From Diploscapter coronatus (taxonomy: Eukaryota; Nematoda; Chromadorea; Rhabditida; Rhabditidae), in NCBI GenBank assembly GCA_964036155.1, contig OZ038423.1, positions 13,655,249 to 13,719,248 on the forward strand: DNA of 64,000 bases. The letters run 5' to 3'. The notes beneath the pieces are model-generated. The model was not told where the DNA came from. It ran no database searches and worked only from the letters and a program-made list of their open reading frames with translations. Every line of letters starts with the position of its first letter. Positions within the stretch are counted from its first letter, which is position 1. Position numbers and translations under genes: made by a program. Below, piece after piece: positions 26,218 to 37,169 of this stretch.

Positions 26218-27010
26218 CCAGTAAGTTATTTTATTTTTGCATTATAGTAACACTTGGGAATTTAACTTCGCAAATTGATAATCTTTGAAATATAGAATTA
26301 AATTAACTTTGAAAATTCATGAAGTTCGGAAATATGTGCACCTTTTTAATAATATTTTCGTTTATTAATTTCAGCTTTGAAAAACTCGGTCCACTTCAAA
26401 AATAGTATCGTTTATGATGCGAGCATCAGACAGGGAACTAGCCTAAATAATGGATCTCACATCTAAAAATCAATAAAAATAAGTTTATTTACCAGTAACT
26501 TTAAACTATGAGCGTGCAATATCCACAAACAATACATGAAATGCATAGATAATAAAGCTTCTGAGCAATTGATAAAGGCTCCATTCTTTAAAACTGACAG
26601 ATTTTCATAGAAATCGAAAATAAAACGATGCGCATAAATAATGTGACCAGACTAAATATACCCGATATTTACAGATATAAAACAATAATTTGATATAGTC
26701 GAAGGTTCAGATATCATTTTTGAGCTCAAAATATTTCGACTTTCATCATAACTTGCAAAGATCATGGTATTTCGAGTTCAAAATGATATAATAGGAAATT
26801 ATCTATCAATAAAGTACTGACTTTTAAATAATATAATTGAAAAATCAGGATCTTTCAGATAGTGATGTAAAATAGGGTATTTGGAAATCTCGCAGTTTGA
26901 TTATATGGTTTACAGAGTTAAGAAAAGGTAGAGAGGTGCTCCCTCGCTTTTACATACTAGCTCTTCAAGGCGTAAAATTGTAGATTTCCGAATCATCAAA
27001 AACGCCATAT
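26218..27010. other. Intergenic between receptor fragment and esterase
   Basis: Convergent 3' ends. Apart from the AATAAA at 26472 nothing specific is seen. Open frames are short. Confidence 0.5.
26472..26477 (+). terminator. Poly(A) signal AATAAA after the SRH-like fragment
   Basis: Canonical AATAAA about 255 bases after the stop of the truncated receptor. Its position is compatible with 3' end formation for that gene, but none is proven. Confidence 0.3.
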
Positions 27011-29493
27011 TTAAATGTAATCCCTGGTAAACTCAGCGATATCTCGAATCATTTGCCGTCTCACAGGGCTTCCAATCATATTTAGCACTCCATGATATGC
27101 AGTTGGATAGTGCTTCCAAACGGTGTGAACTCCACTCTCTGAAACTCGACGAGCGTATTGGGCGCCTTCGTCTCTGAAAACGAATTTATTTTAATTAACT
27201 TGAAATTTGAATCTTTTATATTTCTTACAAACTTCTATAATGAGAACAAAAACATTTAACTGAGTCTGTAATTTTCGAAATATTACAAAGTGAAATAGCC
27301 AATTATTGAATGAAAATTTGAAACGTATCTAAAGTCTCTATACTTACTTCAAAATATCATATTCGGCTGTCAAAACCATGGTTGGAGGCAGATTTTCGCT
27401 GATGCCGAAAATCGGAGACACGTCTGGATCCGTGCCCAAACTCAGGAAGATTTCTGCTAGTTGGGGATCGACCTTAAATTTATTTTTTCTTTAATATTTT
27501 GAAAATAAATCGATGACAATTGGGACTAATCAAAAAACCATTCAAATTTTGAAACGTCAGTCCATTATTTTGCCAAAAATAATTTTTGTTTTTCAATGTC
27601 GACTCATTTGTCTATCCATTTTTATATTATTTTTTAATAATTTTAAATCCAAACCCTATGATATTTATCGATGTATCTGTCCTGTCGATGATAAGGCAGT
27701 GCTTCTCTGCCGATGAAACTCTGGTATTTTGGGTCGTTTTCGAGCTCCCTAAATTTAATCCGTAATTTGCTCCACGAGTAAATAGCGTCGTTTTTATTCG
27801 ACTTACTCATGAATGTGCTCGCAATTGATGAGTTTTTTCACGTTCTCAGAATGCGCTGAAAGTCCGAGATAGTAAAGAATAAATCGAGCCATGTATTGAG
27901 GGTTCAGCAGACCGGTACCATTCATTCTAAAAATAATATTTTAATTTTGTGATAATGAAAACTCAAGGCAGATACTGAGTCAGAGTATCTTTGCGGTTAT
28001 AAATTAATTTCGGAAACTTATGAACTTGAAATTATATCTTACTTCTCTCTATACTCATCGAACGAAGGTAGATGAAAGGCGAATACGTGTGTAACTGGAT
28101 AAATTAGGATCTGGGCCTGAACGATAAATATTTAGTTAGGGTAACTGCCATATTTAATTACCTTGACATAGTTAATTTTGTTCTGTTTAACTAGCCTTTG
28201 ACAGATTGCAGCTGTTAAATGACCACCCGCACTGTCACCAGCGATAATTATTCTATCCTTATCGATATTCAGCTCTTTGTGGCTGCAATTGAGATTTTTA
28301 TTGCGAGTTAATTACTCTAATTATATTTCTGATTATCCATGTTTGCATAGAAATGTAGCGCTTCTCAAGCTCTACAACTTTCATTCACATAATTTTTCAA
28401 AGAACTCAACAGAAAGCGATGAAAAATGAAGTTAGAGTTAAAATGTCTTACTATTCTTCGTAGATTCCTTTAATGAGAGCTTCGTAATCATTATTTGGAC
28501 CGGGATAAGGGTGCTCTGGCGCGAGTTTGTAGTCTGGAGCCACAACAACGCATCCTAATCGACGAATTAGAGAGAAGATCACGGTGTCCATGAATCCTAA
28601 ATTTCTATGAAAATACTTATTTACTCCTCTACGTACCTAGTACATATTAGTTTTAGTTAAAAATTCCCTGATATTAAAACTTCTGCAACATATTTTCTGA
28701 TCCACTGGCTATTCAAGATGCGTTCATGACTCCTTATTCTATATTTTCTCAAAAACTCGTTCGATCAGCCACTTTTATTCTTATTATCGTTATTTTGAAA
28801 ATCGATAACTTTTTATTGTTTCTAGAGAAAATTTGTCAACTAACGAGCTTTCCCGAGAGCCCAGCCCCCGCCGTGGCAGTAAATAAAAAGTCCTCGCGTC
28901 CTTTGCTCCTTCGGGAAGTAAACCCGACAATTGACGCCTCTGATCAACATTCGCTGGATCTGAAAATGGCTTGATAAGGAGAATTTTTTGTGTAAAAATT
29001 TAAATTTGAGAATTATTCTTTTTTCTTTTGTTTAAACACTCAAGGTTAAGATAAATTTTCGAGCTGAGAAGCAACGCTCTAGTTTTGACTTGTTGTGATA
29101 TAATAGTTGTTCAAACGTATTTTGTAGTACGAATAAAATGCATTGAAGACATCGCAATGATAAAAATTAGTAAAGCGACAAACCTTGATTCCTTCCGGAG
29201 GATAAGTGGGTAGGAAGAAGCTCAATTCCATCAGTTTTCGAGCCATGTAAATTCTCGCTAGCGGTCCGAAGAAGAATTCAACGACGTCGCCCTAAACTAC
29301 ATCATAATTTTAATTCTAAAATTAGAACATTTTAATTTTTGCATACCATGTAAACAAGTGATATCCTCGCGCCAATTTCGAACGGAGCCAAAGCGTGCCA
29401 ATCCGCTATGTCGGGAGGTAGCGGTCGATATAGCAGAAATGCGAGGGCGAGAAGCACCAATCCGATAAAGTACAGAGTGGTGAGAAATTCCAT
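27011..29493 (-). CDS. Arylacetamide deacetylase-like esterase/lipase (HSL family, 10 exons)
   Basis: Exons in transcript order (all -): 29493-29347, 29291-29184, 28959-28845, 28596-28452, 28282-28162, 28116-28043, 27926-27807, 27748-27655, 27472-27348, 27173-27011. All junctions keep phase; the product is 403 residues, the usual AADAC length. A hydrophobic N-terminal anchor (residues about 3-22, ending LLYR) suggests a type II ER membrane protein with a lumenal catalytic domain. The HGGG oxyanion motif is at residues 114-117, DYKLAPEHPYP near 145, and the GDSAGG nucleophile box puts Ser189 in place. Asp347 lies in AEYDILKDEG and His377 in AYHG, completing the triad. Family role: hydrolysis of acyl esters, acetylated amides or neutral lipid. 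The ATG follows a TTTCCAG-like site, consistent with trans-splicing. Confidence 0.93.
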
Positions 29494-29857
29494 TCTGGAA
29501 ATAAATAATAAAATTGGATATTTAAAATAATTAGTGAAGAATAAGTTACAAATTATATTCGGATCAAAGTTTCAATATTTTGAGTGATGGCACAACAATT
29601 TTCCAGACGACTATAGTGACATGTAAATGATAACATGGGTATTTAGAAATGTAAAATTTCCCCATATATATTTTTCCAAATAAAAGAAACTTTATTTTTG
29701 GCAAATATTCTACTCTTCCTGTCCTTGGAAATAATTCCAGATATTCTTTATTCAACCTTCGTCCAAATCGGATCATCTCACTTTTTTCATGCCATTGCTA
29801 CTAGGCCTGCTGTGTCAAATGTAACGAATGCCGATGAAAAAGAAGAGGATAAGAATC

Positions 29858-30065
29858 TTTTATGCCATGAAAAAGGAAAAAGCTGCCTCCTAAAGCGCGA
29901 ATAAGCGCATTATCCAAAATATTCAACTTTTGAAGGTTTTATATTAAATATTTCTTTGGAAAAATCATGAATACGATATTTTTCTCTTTTTCAAATGACT
30001 TTTTATACCATCGAAAATCGAACAAGCTGTCCCCTAATGCGTGAATGAACGCATTATCTAAATGA
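29858..30065. repeat. Two-copy tandem duplication, unit about 140 bp
   Basis: The text TTTTATGCCATGAAAAAGG followed by AAGCTGCCTCCTAAAGCGCG and AATAAGCGCATTATCC (from 29858) recurs with changes from about 29999: TTTTATACCATCGAAAATCG, AAGCTGTCCCCTAATGCGTG, AATGAACGCATTATC. The core GCG(C/T)GAAT(A/G)A(G/A)CGC is nearly self-complementary in both units. Confidence 0.6.
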
Positions 30066-31449
30066 ATTTAGTCTTTGAAAAGACCATCTCAGCGTAAAAA
30101 CTGCCTATTGGCACGGATCGGCAAGCATCGACAGTTCGAACGCTGAGATATTTGGAAAGTCATGGTTGAATTGATTGCGAGATAGATTTTGGTGAATATT
30201 TTTGATTTCGTGATTTTTTCGCATATATTCTCAATGGAGTTATAAACGGGGTCATGTTTGAATAGAAAGAATTTAGCATACTGATTGAAAGTTATGCATG
30301 ATAAAATAAATTGAATATTTTATTTGCATTCATTCCGCAAAGAATTCTTGTTAACCAAACAAACAGTCCTCATGGATTTTATTTTTTCTGAAAAGAATAA
30401 CGACCTCTTTCTCTATAATAAGTATAGAAATGCCAGCAGCTTATTAGCCTTCAGAACTTGGCACTTTCACTTTCTCTCCGCGCAATGACGTAAACCGCCT
30501 GAATCTTTTCGATCGTGACTTTTCGAATCGGACGCTAATTTGAAATCTTTAAACTAACGGCTATTTTTGATCCAAAGATTAGAAAAAAACTTTACAAAAA
30601 TGCGACACTTCAATATATTGACGTAAGAATTTCGCGATCAGGAATAAATTTGGTGAACCTTTAATTTCATATAGAAAATATATTATTTGTTGAATAATCT
30701 TTGAAGGTAGATAGAAAATTGTGATAGGCATGAAATTTAGATCGAATAGTTATGATAAATATCACGATAAAGAATGAACGGAATTTCCACGAAATTCGTG
30801 ACAAATTACAGGAAACAATAAAAACTCAACGAAACTTCAGATGAGGAGTATCAAAGTACAAGAAAAAGGTATGTTTCGAAAAAAAAACTATGGATAGTTT
30901 GTGCGGTCAACATAATTTTTTGTATCCGCTCATCAATAAAATCAGAATTAACCAAATTTATAATTCATACGGATTGCATATTAGTTGTGATTGGCAAAAG
31001 AATAAATTATTAGTATTTAAAAAAAGATAAGATCGTCTCAGCTATCAAATAGTGAAAGGCGCTATCAATAAGTGACAGGTACAATGAAAGGGAGTGAATG
31101 AATTGATTGTGAGCACATGCTTTTGCAGACTACACAACTCGTGTCAAGCTTAAATTAGTCACAATGCCCTGTTGATAAAATCAGAATTTGACTACATAGG
31201 CATGCGACAATTAGTAAGGAAGTTGCATATTTGGATAAGTTTTAAAAATTTTCACATGAAAATGGTGAAAATCATATAGTCCTTTGAAAAGTTATGGATT
31301 TTAATCTTTTTCCTAAAATTGGTAAAGCCTGCGGTTAGCACTGTAAAAATTGAATCTTTTACTATGTATTTTCTAAAACATATTGAAAGCAAGAATTCAA
31401 TCTTCGAAATATGGAATTCTCTTGTAAAGGAAGCGTTCAAGAGTGAAAT

Positions 31450-31900
31450 GAGATACTTCTTGATTTGAAGAGGCTGAAAGATGAAAAGACATGAGAATAA
31501 TAGGAATACGGAAGTCGAGAGAATAAGGAAATACGAAGAGGGAGGAAAGAAAAAATAGGGAAATAGTGTTGGATAATATGCGAGAGGGAGAATCATAAAA
31601 AGAGAAATAGCGTGGATAGTAAGAAGAAGAGAAAGAAAAATAAAGAGGAGTTGAATAGTTTTGGCCCGATCCTGACTATGTGGAAACGAGGACGATATTG
31701 ATGAGGGATAAGATTTGCATAAAGAACGGAAAGATAGAGGGAGGAGGGAGAGAGAAAAATAACGGAGAGAAAGAAAAAGAAGTTAGAGAAGCATTATAGG
31801 GTTCGAGGAAAAGATGGAGATATATAAAAAGAAAAGATTGTAGAAAAGTAAGAGAGGAAAAGAATTTAGAGAGGGAAAGAAAGAGATGATAGATCGATGA
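31450..31900 (-). repeat. Purine-rich tract, reverse-strand copy of the CTATTTCTC repeat family
   Basis: The + strand is A/G-rich with many GAGAGA/GAAAGA words. On the - strand it reads as T/C-rich with CTATTTCTC and CTATTTCCC words (complement near 31560 and 31602), matching the tracts near 4.1-5.7 and 10.2-10.9 kb in the opposite orientation. Not coding. Confidence 0.5.
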
Positions 31901-33167
31901 AATCGTCTGGAATAAAAGACGCAGAAACAGGCATGTTCTTTGTTATTCGAGTAATAGAATAACTAGCGCGATCCTTAAAACATAGCAGCTTTCTTGACTG
32001 ACAGAGGGAGAGAGAGAGAAAGAATGTGACTTTACAAAAACTAGAGAGTGGAAAGAATTAGAAGAACGAGATGTTGAAAGTTAGCGATTGGATATCCCTT
32101 CTGGATAAGAATGAGTGCAGCTTATATGATCAAAACTTGAAAAAGTTTTGGAACTTCAAAATGAAACATCGGTAACTTCAGGCAAATACAAACGATCACT
32201 TCAGAAACAGCGTATTATGAAATAGTTTGATAATTAAAAAAGTAAAGAATTAGGCAAGATTAGAAACGACGCTATCCATTATCCTTATCTCGCATTTGCC
32301 AAATTATTCATTGTCATTGACAATACTTGAATCCGAATGAATGAATGCATCGAGAATAATTCTCGTTTTTATGGATAATGATCCAATGGAATGCAAGTAT
32401 TATAAAACTATAACGAAATGCAGCTATGATACATAAATTGTTATAATCGGATAATAAATTGAGGTTTAACTCATTAGCCGACGACAGATTATGCATACTG
32501 AAAATAAATAATCCCAATATGTTACAAGATTGTCTAACCGTTAGAACAATTCATCATATTTACTAACAGTTTTCCATGGTTTGTAATAGATTAAGCGAAT
32601 AATTAAGTTAACCAATAACAATAGCTGCATGACGTATTTGCCTAATTGTTACTTATTAGAAGCATTTCCCCATAGAACCATGATGATGTCACAAACCCTT
32701 AGATGGGTTTGCATGAACCCGAAAGGAAAGCAAGGCATGACTAATCAAAACATGGCTGATTGATAAGGTGAGGTGATACATATTATATCGATGAAAAAGT
32801 TGTCGTATCTGAAGCATTTGGAATAGGTCGTAGGATATAAATGCAATGGATATTTATCAAGGTGAATTTTCGCCAAAAATGATAGAACTAAATATGCTGC
32901 AAAGGAAGCTTTGAGTATTCAAAGAAATCAATGTACAGTGCAGTCTTATTCGAAGTTGGATAAAATTGACAACAAAGCACAGATAGGTAACAAGTCGCAC
33001 TATATGCATAAATGATATTAAAGAAAATATCGTGCTAAAGTATTCAATCATGTATATTTAAATGATGACTCATTCAAATATCCAAATAGTATTCGAATGA
33101 TAAGGAAAACAGATCAATTGATTAATGAGGATAGCGACTTGCATATCCTCTCCACGTTGCGTTGCGT

Positions 33168-33376
33168 ATGAAAATGCATGTCGGACAAGGGTTGGCGAAG
33201 ACAAGAAGACAAGGGTTGAATGGGGCAAAGCAAGGAACAGGTTCCATCACCGAAAGCCGAAAAAGTAGCTACAAGGCCGAAAGCTGCAGAAACAGGCGCT
33301 TAATCTGGTCAGTTAATTTTGAGATAAGTCACTTTCTATCATCCAATTCTTCAATTAACAACTGGAATTTGAAAGG
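33168..33376 (+). CDS. Doubtful single exon, basic hydrophilic product
   Basis: An ATG-initiated frame runs from 33168 to a GTGAGT donor at 33377 and is more GC- and purine-rich than its surroundings. It encodes a Lys/Arg/Gly/Ser-rich string containing AKTRRQGLNGAKQGTGS. A TTTCAG acceptor lies near 33472, but no following exon could be joined with confidence; the nearest open piece ends with NQHFD and a stop near 33577. No domain recognised. It may be a small nematode-specific gene or chance. Confidence 0.2.
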
Positions 33377-33709
33377 TGAGTTTTTTGTATGAATTGTTTA
33401 AGTCTTCTTCACTTTATCCATCATAAAATTTTAACAAAAAACGTAAAATTAGGCAAGTGTAAAACTTTCAGAATATATTTATTTATAAAAAAAAAACATC
33501 TAGTATTTGTAATAACAAACAGCTTTAGCGGATCGGTAGTAAGCGTAGAGGCAGCTTGCAACCAGCATTTCGACTGAAATGTGACCATTTAATCATCGAT
33601 ATCATAGTCTTGAGAATTGGATCATGGTGTACTTTTAGGAAAATAATCAAGAAAAGTGCATAATGTTCCATTTCTTAATTTTTTTCTGACTTATCATAAC
33701 GATCCCGTT

Positions 33710-33768
33710 CAAAATCGTTCCGATTCCTAACGTTAAAACGGCGTTGTCGTCCGTTTTGCAACGATTTG
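33710..33768. other. Nested hairpin-forming sequence
   Basis: An inner perfect 7-bp stem AAAACGG/CCGTTTT (33735-33741 and 33751-33757) encloses a 9-base loop. An outer stem CAAAATCGTT/AACGATTTG (33710-33719 and 33760-33768, one bulged A) closes it. This is unusual amid AT-rich DNA. It could be a structured RNA or a cruciform left by a small inverted-repeat element; no known RNA family recognised. Confidence 0.35.
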
Positions 33769-34141
33769 TGAACTCGTCAAAAACAGGAAATTTCACTGTT
33801 CTTCGTTCGTCTAAAATACACTTTTATGATATCAAGATCTTTTTTTAGGAAGTACAAAGCATTAAATATTATCTTCAGAAGTGCATGGATAGCTTTTCTA
33901 GTCCCATTCACGTTTGTTTTTTTTTATATAGATTCTCTTAGTTCGCGCCAAAATACACCTTTCCAGCCCAAATTAGATCACTATAAAAGACGGCAATTTC
34001 GTGAAAAAAGCGTTTTTACCCGATAAAATGACTAAAGGAAATAAAAGAACCATACTCGGAAGTTTGAAATCGAACATTTCGAAAATGATCCATTGACCGG
34101 TGAAATGGTCTTGGGAAATAATCGTTATATTCAAGGAACTT

Positions 34142-34505
34142 GTGCGGTTCGCACCGAACTTTCTTCGATTTTTTTTTCAAATTTTGGTGTTGATCTTTAA
34201 TCTCTTCGCTGGCTAATGAACTTTTACCAATTGCTTGATCCAGCGTGTTTTCCATCCCACTCATCACACTCTGTTTATGGCTCTCTCTCTTTCTCTGCAA
34301 TCCCTCGACAGAGGGATGATATCATCCTCTACCGTGCCTAAAACTGTTCTTTCGATCGGACAGGGCAGAACACGGCTGCTCTGTTATTTTGTCCCATTTC
34401 CAGAGATGAAATAAATTTTCAAACTCAACGACTATGGCTCAAGTCAACTCTCATTCACGAAAATAGTGCCTTCGATAGCACCCGAGAAAGCAACCAGGAC
34501 AGGAA
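34142..34505 (+). repeat. Dispersed repeat, copy B
   Basis: Same-orientation relative of copy A (24914-25243), about 9 kb away. Copy B carries an extra segment near 34306-34330 containing a near-perfect palindrome, GGATGATATCATCC, next to CTCTACCGTGCC. It starts GTGCGGTTCGCACCGAAC, where copy A reads GTGCTTATCGTACTGAAA, so the left end also differs within a small inverted repeat. It lies just downstream of the small membrane-protein gene. Confidence 0.75.
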
Positions 34506-34641
34506 ATTCCATCTTTTCCGTGGCCTGCCATAGAACTTATTGTGGAATTAAATTGAAAATTTCGTGCAAATTAAGAATGATTTTAAATTAACTGCCTATG
34601 AAAACGTGAAACATATCAACTTGTTTGAGAAATGATTTTCC

Positions 34642-35270
34642 TTAGGAATAATACGCGAAAATCGCTAAAACATTGATAGAATTCAAACTTTAATTATATT
34701 TGGAAAATCTCGAAACCTACCTCTTGAAGCAGCACAGTCTATCGTGGCAACCATCGACATAATAAAGCAGGCTAGGAAGAATATCGTTAAAAGTACCTAA
34801 ATAAGTACGCTTCAAAATAACTCAAAAGCTAAGCAATTTTTAATACTTTACTACGCATGCGGCAAAATTAGCATGATATAAAATCTCACATTGATAAAGA
34901 AAACGATGAATATGCAAATTGGCAGCCTCTTCAAAACCAACGCTGCTAGATTACAAATGCAAATAACTATCTAAAATTCTTGAAATAATGAATAGGAAAT
35001 TATAAATACCATCACGATTCCATATGTGACGCTTTTGCCACGAACTAAATTTTCGTTATTTTCGACAGAAAAGAGCTTTTTTGAAAACGTTTTACACATA
35101 TTCAAAGCCAAAATCCTGACTAAATCATCATCGAAAACGGTTGACGCTAAAAGATAAACCCCAGCTGCGATACCAGCTAGACTAAATACACAAATAACTA
35201 CGGCTGCCTAAAAAATAGTTTAAAAATGAAATTATAGCAAACTTTATATAGTTCGTACCCCTATAGACAT
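34642..35270 (-). CDS. Small multi-pass membrane protein, unrecognised (5 exons)
   Basis: Exons in transcript order (all -): 35270-35259, 35207-35010, 34970-34890, 34796-34721, 34664-34642. Product 129 residues. The first exon is only 12 bases (Met-Ser-Ile-Gly), followed at once by a hydrophobic span (AAVVICVFSLAGIAAGVYLL). A polar loop of about 40 residues contains MCKTFSKKLFSVENNENL. Two or three further hydrophobic spans follow (TYGIVMIVICICNLAALVL, then PICIFIVFFINVLLTIFF and ACFIMSM), suggesting a tetraspan topology. The last exon is chosen by its strong TGTTTTAG acceptor and 56-base intron; an alternative acceptor downstream would end the protein two residues after Arg. No family recognised. 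The gene is divergent from candidate + exons at 35571. Confidence 0.6.
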
Positions 35271-35570
35271 TTTCAGAGTGTATTTTATAAGTGATTGACG
35301 AGAAGATAGAAATCAATAAATTTTGATAATTAGAAACTGTGAAACAGTTGAATTTAGTTTTTACAAACGTTATGTAATTGTGGTCTGACATATACGAAAT
35401 TGTATAGCAAATCGTCTTATTCTAGCAATTTTCCTTCCTTTTCAATTAGTTTCGACGACATTACCAGGCATTCTTTTGGTTGTTATGAATCATTTTTTAA
35501 GTTTTTACGCTAAGGAATTTTTGTTTTACCTATCGTGTTGTTATTTATTTCAAATAACCAGTTGCATCAA

Positions 35571-35876
35571 AATGGAAGAAAATTTTATACCTGAGCCTAA
35601 GGCTAACCATTCAATTGTTACTAATTTACCAAGTGAACATTTATTTTTGGTTATTAGGTGATCAGAGATAAATGAAAACGGACGATTTAACAATCATTTC
35701 AGTTCCGAAAATCAATCGGTTGTGCAAAATAATCTAGGCGTATGTAATTTCAGCGCTGAATGTTATTCTTATGTGATTACTAATGAAAGTGTTTCGTTTC
35801 AGTTTGCAGGATCAAATTAATCAACTCCAGCAACCACTCTACCAACTTCTCGTCCTCAATTTACGTGTAAATCTAG
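35571..35876 (+). CDS. Candidate small or 5' exons, unrecognised
   Basis: An ATG at about 35574 begins MEENFIPEPKANHSIV and runs to a GTGATC donor at 35660. A piece at 35701-35739 (ending VVQNNLG) and a piece at about 35820-35876 (DQINQLQQPLYQLLVLNLR, donor GTAAATC) can be joined in frame. A possible last piece after 36012 adds three residues and a stop. The Gln/Leu-rich end looks coding. It may be a tiny separate gene, or 5' exons of the EGR-like gene downstream, but no exon was found that carries the frame on to 37170. Confidence 0.25.
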
Positions 35877-36705
35877 AACTATTTCAATTTTACTATTTAT
35901 TTTGATGGTATATTTGACTCACGAATCATGATTAATATTCAATATTTATGAAATTTATGAAATATCCTAGAAATTTTAGTTTTTAGTAATGTTTCCTTTC
36001 AATTAATGTCAGGAATCCCATTGATTAAACCTTTCCGAATTTTATTTGATAAACTCATCGCTCGCAAACGTTCGATGTAACGTATTTATCTTGTGCAAAA
36101 ACGAAGATGTAGTCCGTTTGGTTTCGAACAAACACAAGTTGCTCAGCAAACAGATAAAATCCAAACGAAGTCAGAACAGAACAAGTAGATTGTTGATGAA
36201 CATAGTGTAGTTGTGGAAAGAACAAAAAATTAACTAGGTTTGAGCAAACTCTCGAGCAAATATAAATATCATTACTTACAGATTTTCTGTTTATTTTCTT
36301 GATGAGCATCGAGGGATTTCCTGGAAAATATGTTTGATTGCACACTATAATAAGACGCGAAGGCAAAGTTCTTAAAATATGCGTTCTAAGGGAATTAACT
36401 TCGAAAAATAATTAAATAACAACCATAGCATCAATCGGAATGTAAATAGCATAAATCTACTGACGATAAAAGTTCTTTTCTTTTCAGAATTATAAACAAT
36501 ATGATCTAATGTAAGTTTGAAATTAAGATTAATGACATTACACATTTTTAACACTAATTAGCGCTGCTATCATCCTCCAATGTTAACTGGGAAAAATAAT
36601 TAGCGCTAATCTGATACCAAAGGCGATAAATCCAGTTGCAAACATTAAAGTTTTGAGTCAAAGAACGAGCGCTAGATTATCCAAACAGTGTTGCTAACTA
36701 AACAG

Positions 36706-36964
36706 AAAATCGCGGAAAAATCAGCAATCTTTTCTTCGAAGATACAAACCACGACGGAGCAAGAAATGAACGCGAGTGTTGACCGATGTTCTCCATTAGA
36801 GATCACAAAAATCAGTTTATCTCTTTCCGTTAACATGACCTATGCGAAGGTTGCTTCAACACCGCTATTCCTCAAACGATTATGACATTCTAGAGGTAGA
36901 GATATCATGCTTTATCATTTTTATCAGCTTCCTGTAGAAGACACTCACCTAGGAAATTTGAAAG
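36706..36964 (+). CDS. Possible exon pair of unknown gene
   Basis: The frame AAIFSSK...TTTEQEMNASVDRCSPLEI is open from about 36706 to a GTTGCT donor-like site near 36850. A short piece 36929-36964, bounded by TTATCAG and a perfect GTGAGT donor, continues the same phase with LPVEDTHLGNLK. Neither a start nor an onward exon could be fixed. It might be 5' coding sequence of the EGR-like gene, but every frame of the next segment meets a stop. Confidence 0.2.
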
Positions 36965-37169
36965 TGAGTAAGGCTTGGTTGGGATAAGTTTTTGGTAGAC
37001 CTAAAGCGGTCAAATGTTTCTTTTCTTGTTTTAGACCATTACCAACCTAACCAAACCTTTACCCTAATCTAGCCTTTCCAATATGCAAATTTTCAAGACG
37101 ATTGTCTTTCACAAGAAACGCTTTTTTATCCATTTTATTTTCAGGAGTAATATTATTTGACACACTATT

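Larger units (their letters stand above)
29494..34141. other. Long intergenic stretch with several small non-coding structures
   Basis: No gene model was accepted. Listed separately are a tandem duplication (29858-30065), a purine-rich tract (31450-31900), a nested hairpin (33710-33768) and a single doubtful exon (33168-33376). The rest is AT-rich DNA with short, low-complexity open frames. Confidence 0.5.

Noticed and set aside
34016..34300. 94-codon - strand frame over repeat copy B
   Set aside because: The matching strand of copy A has stops and the frame crosses the repeat boundary; treated as chance.
36055..36554. Two adjacent - strand frames of 103 and 60 codons
   Set aside because: Composition matches AT-rich chance frames, and an internal TTTTCCAG...GTAAGT exon-like piece uses a different boundary; no gene model results.
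36580..36620. TTAGCGC words repeated as a possible terminal inverted repeat
   Set aside because: The words are too short and too close, with no second element end or target-site duplication visible.
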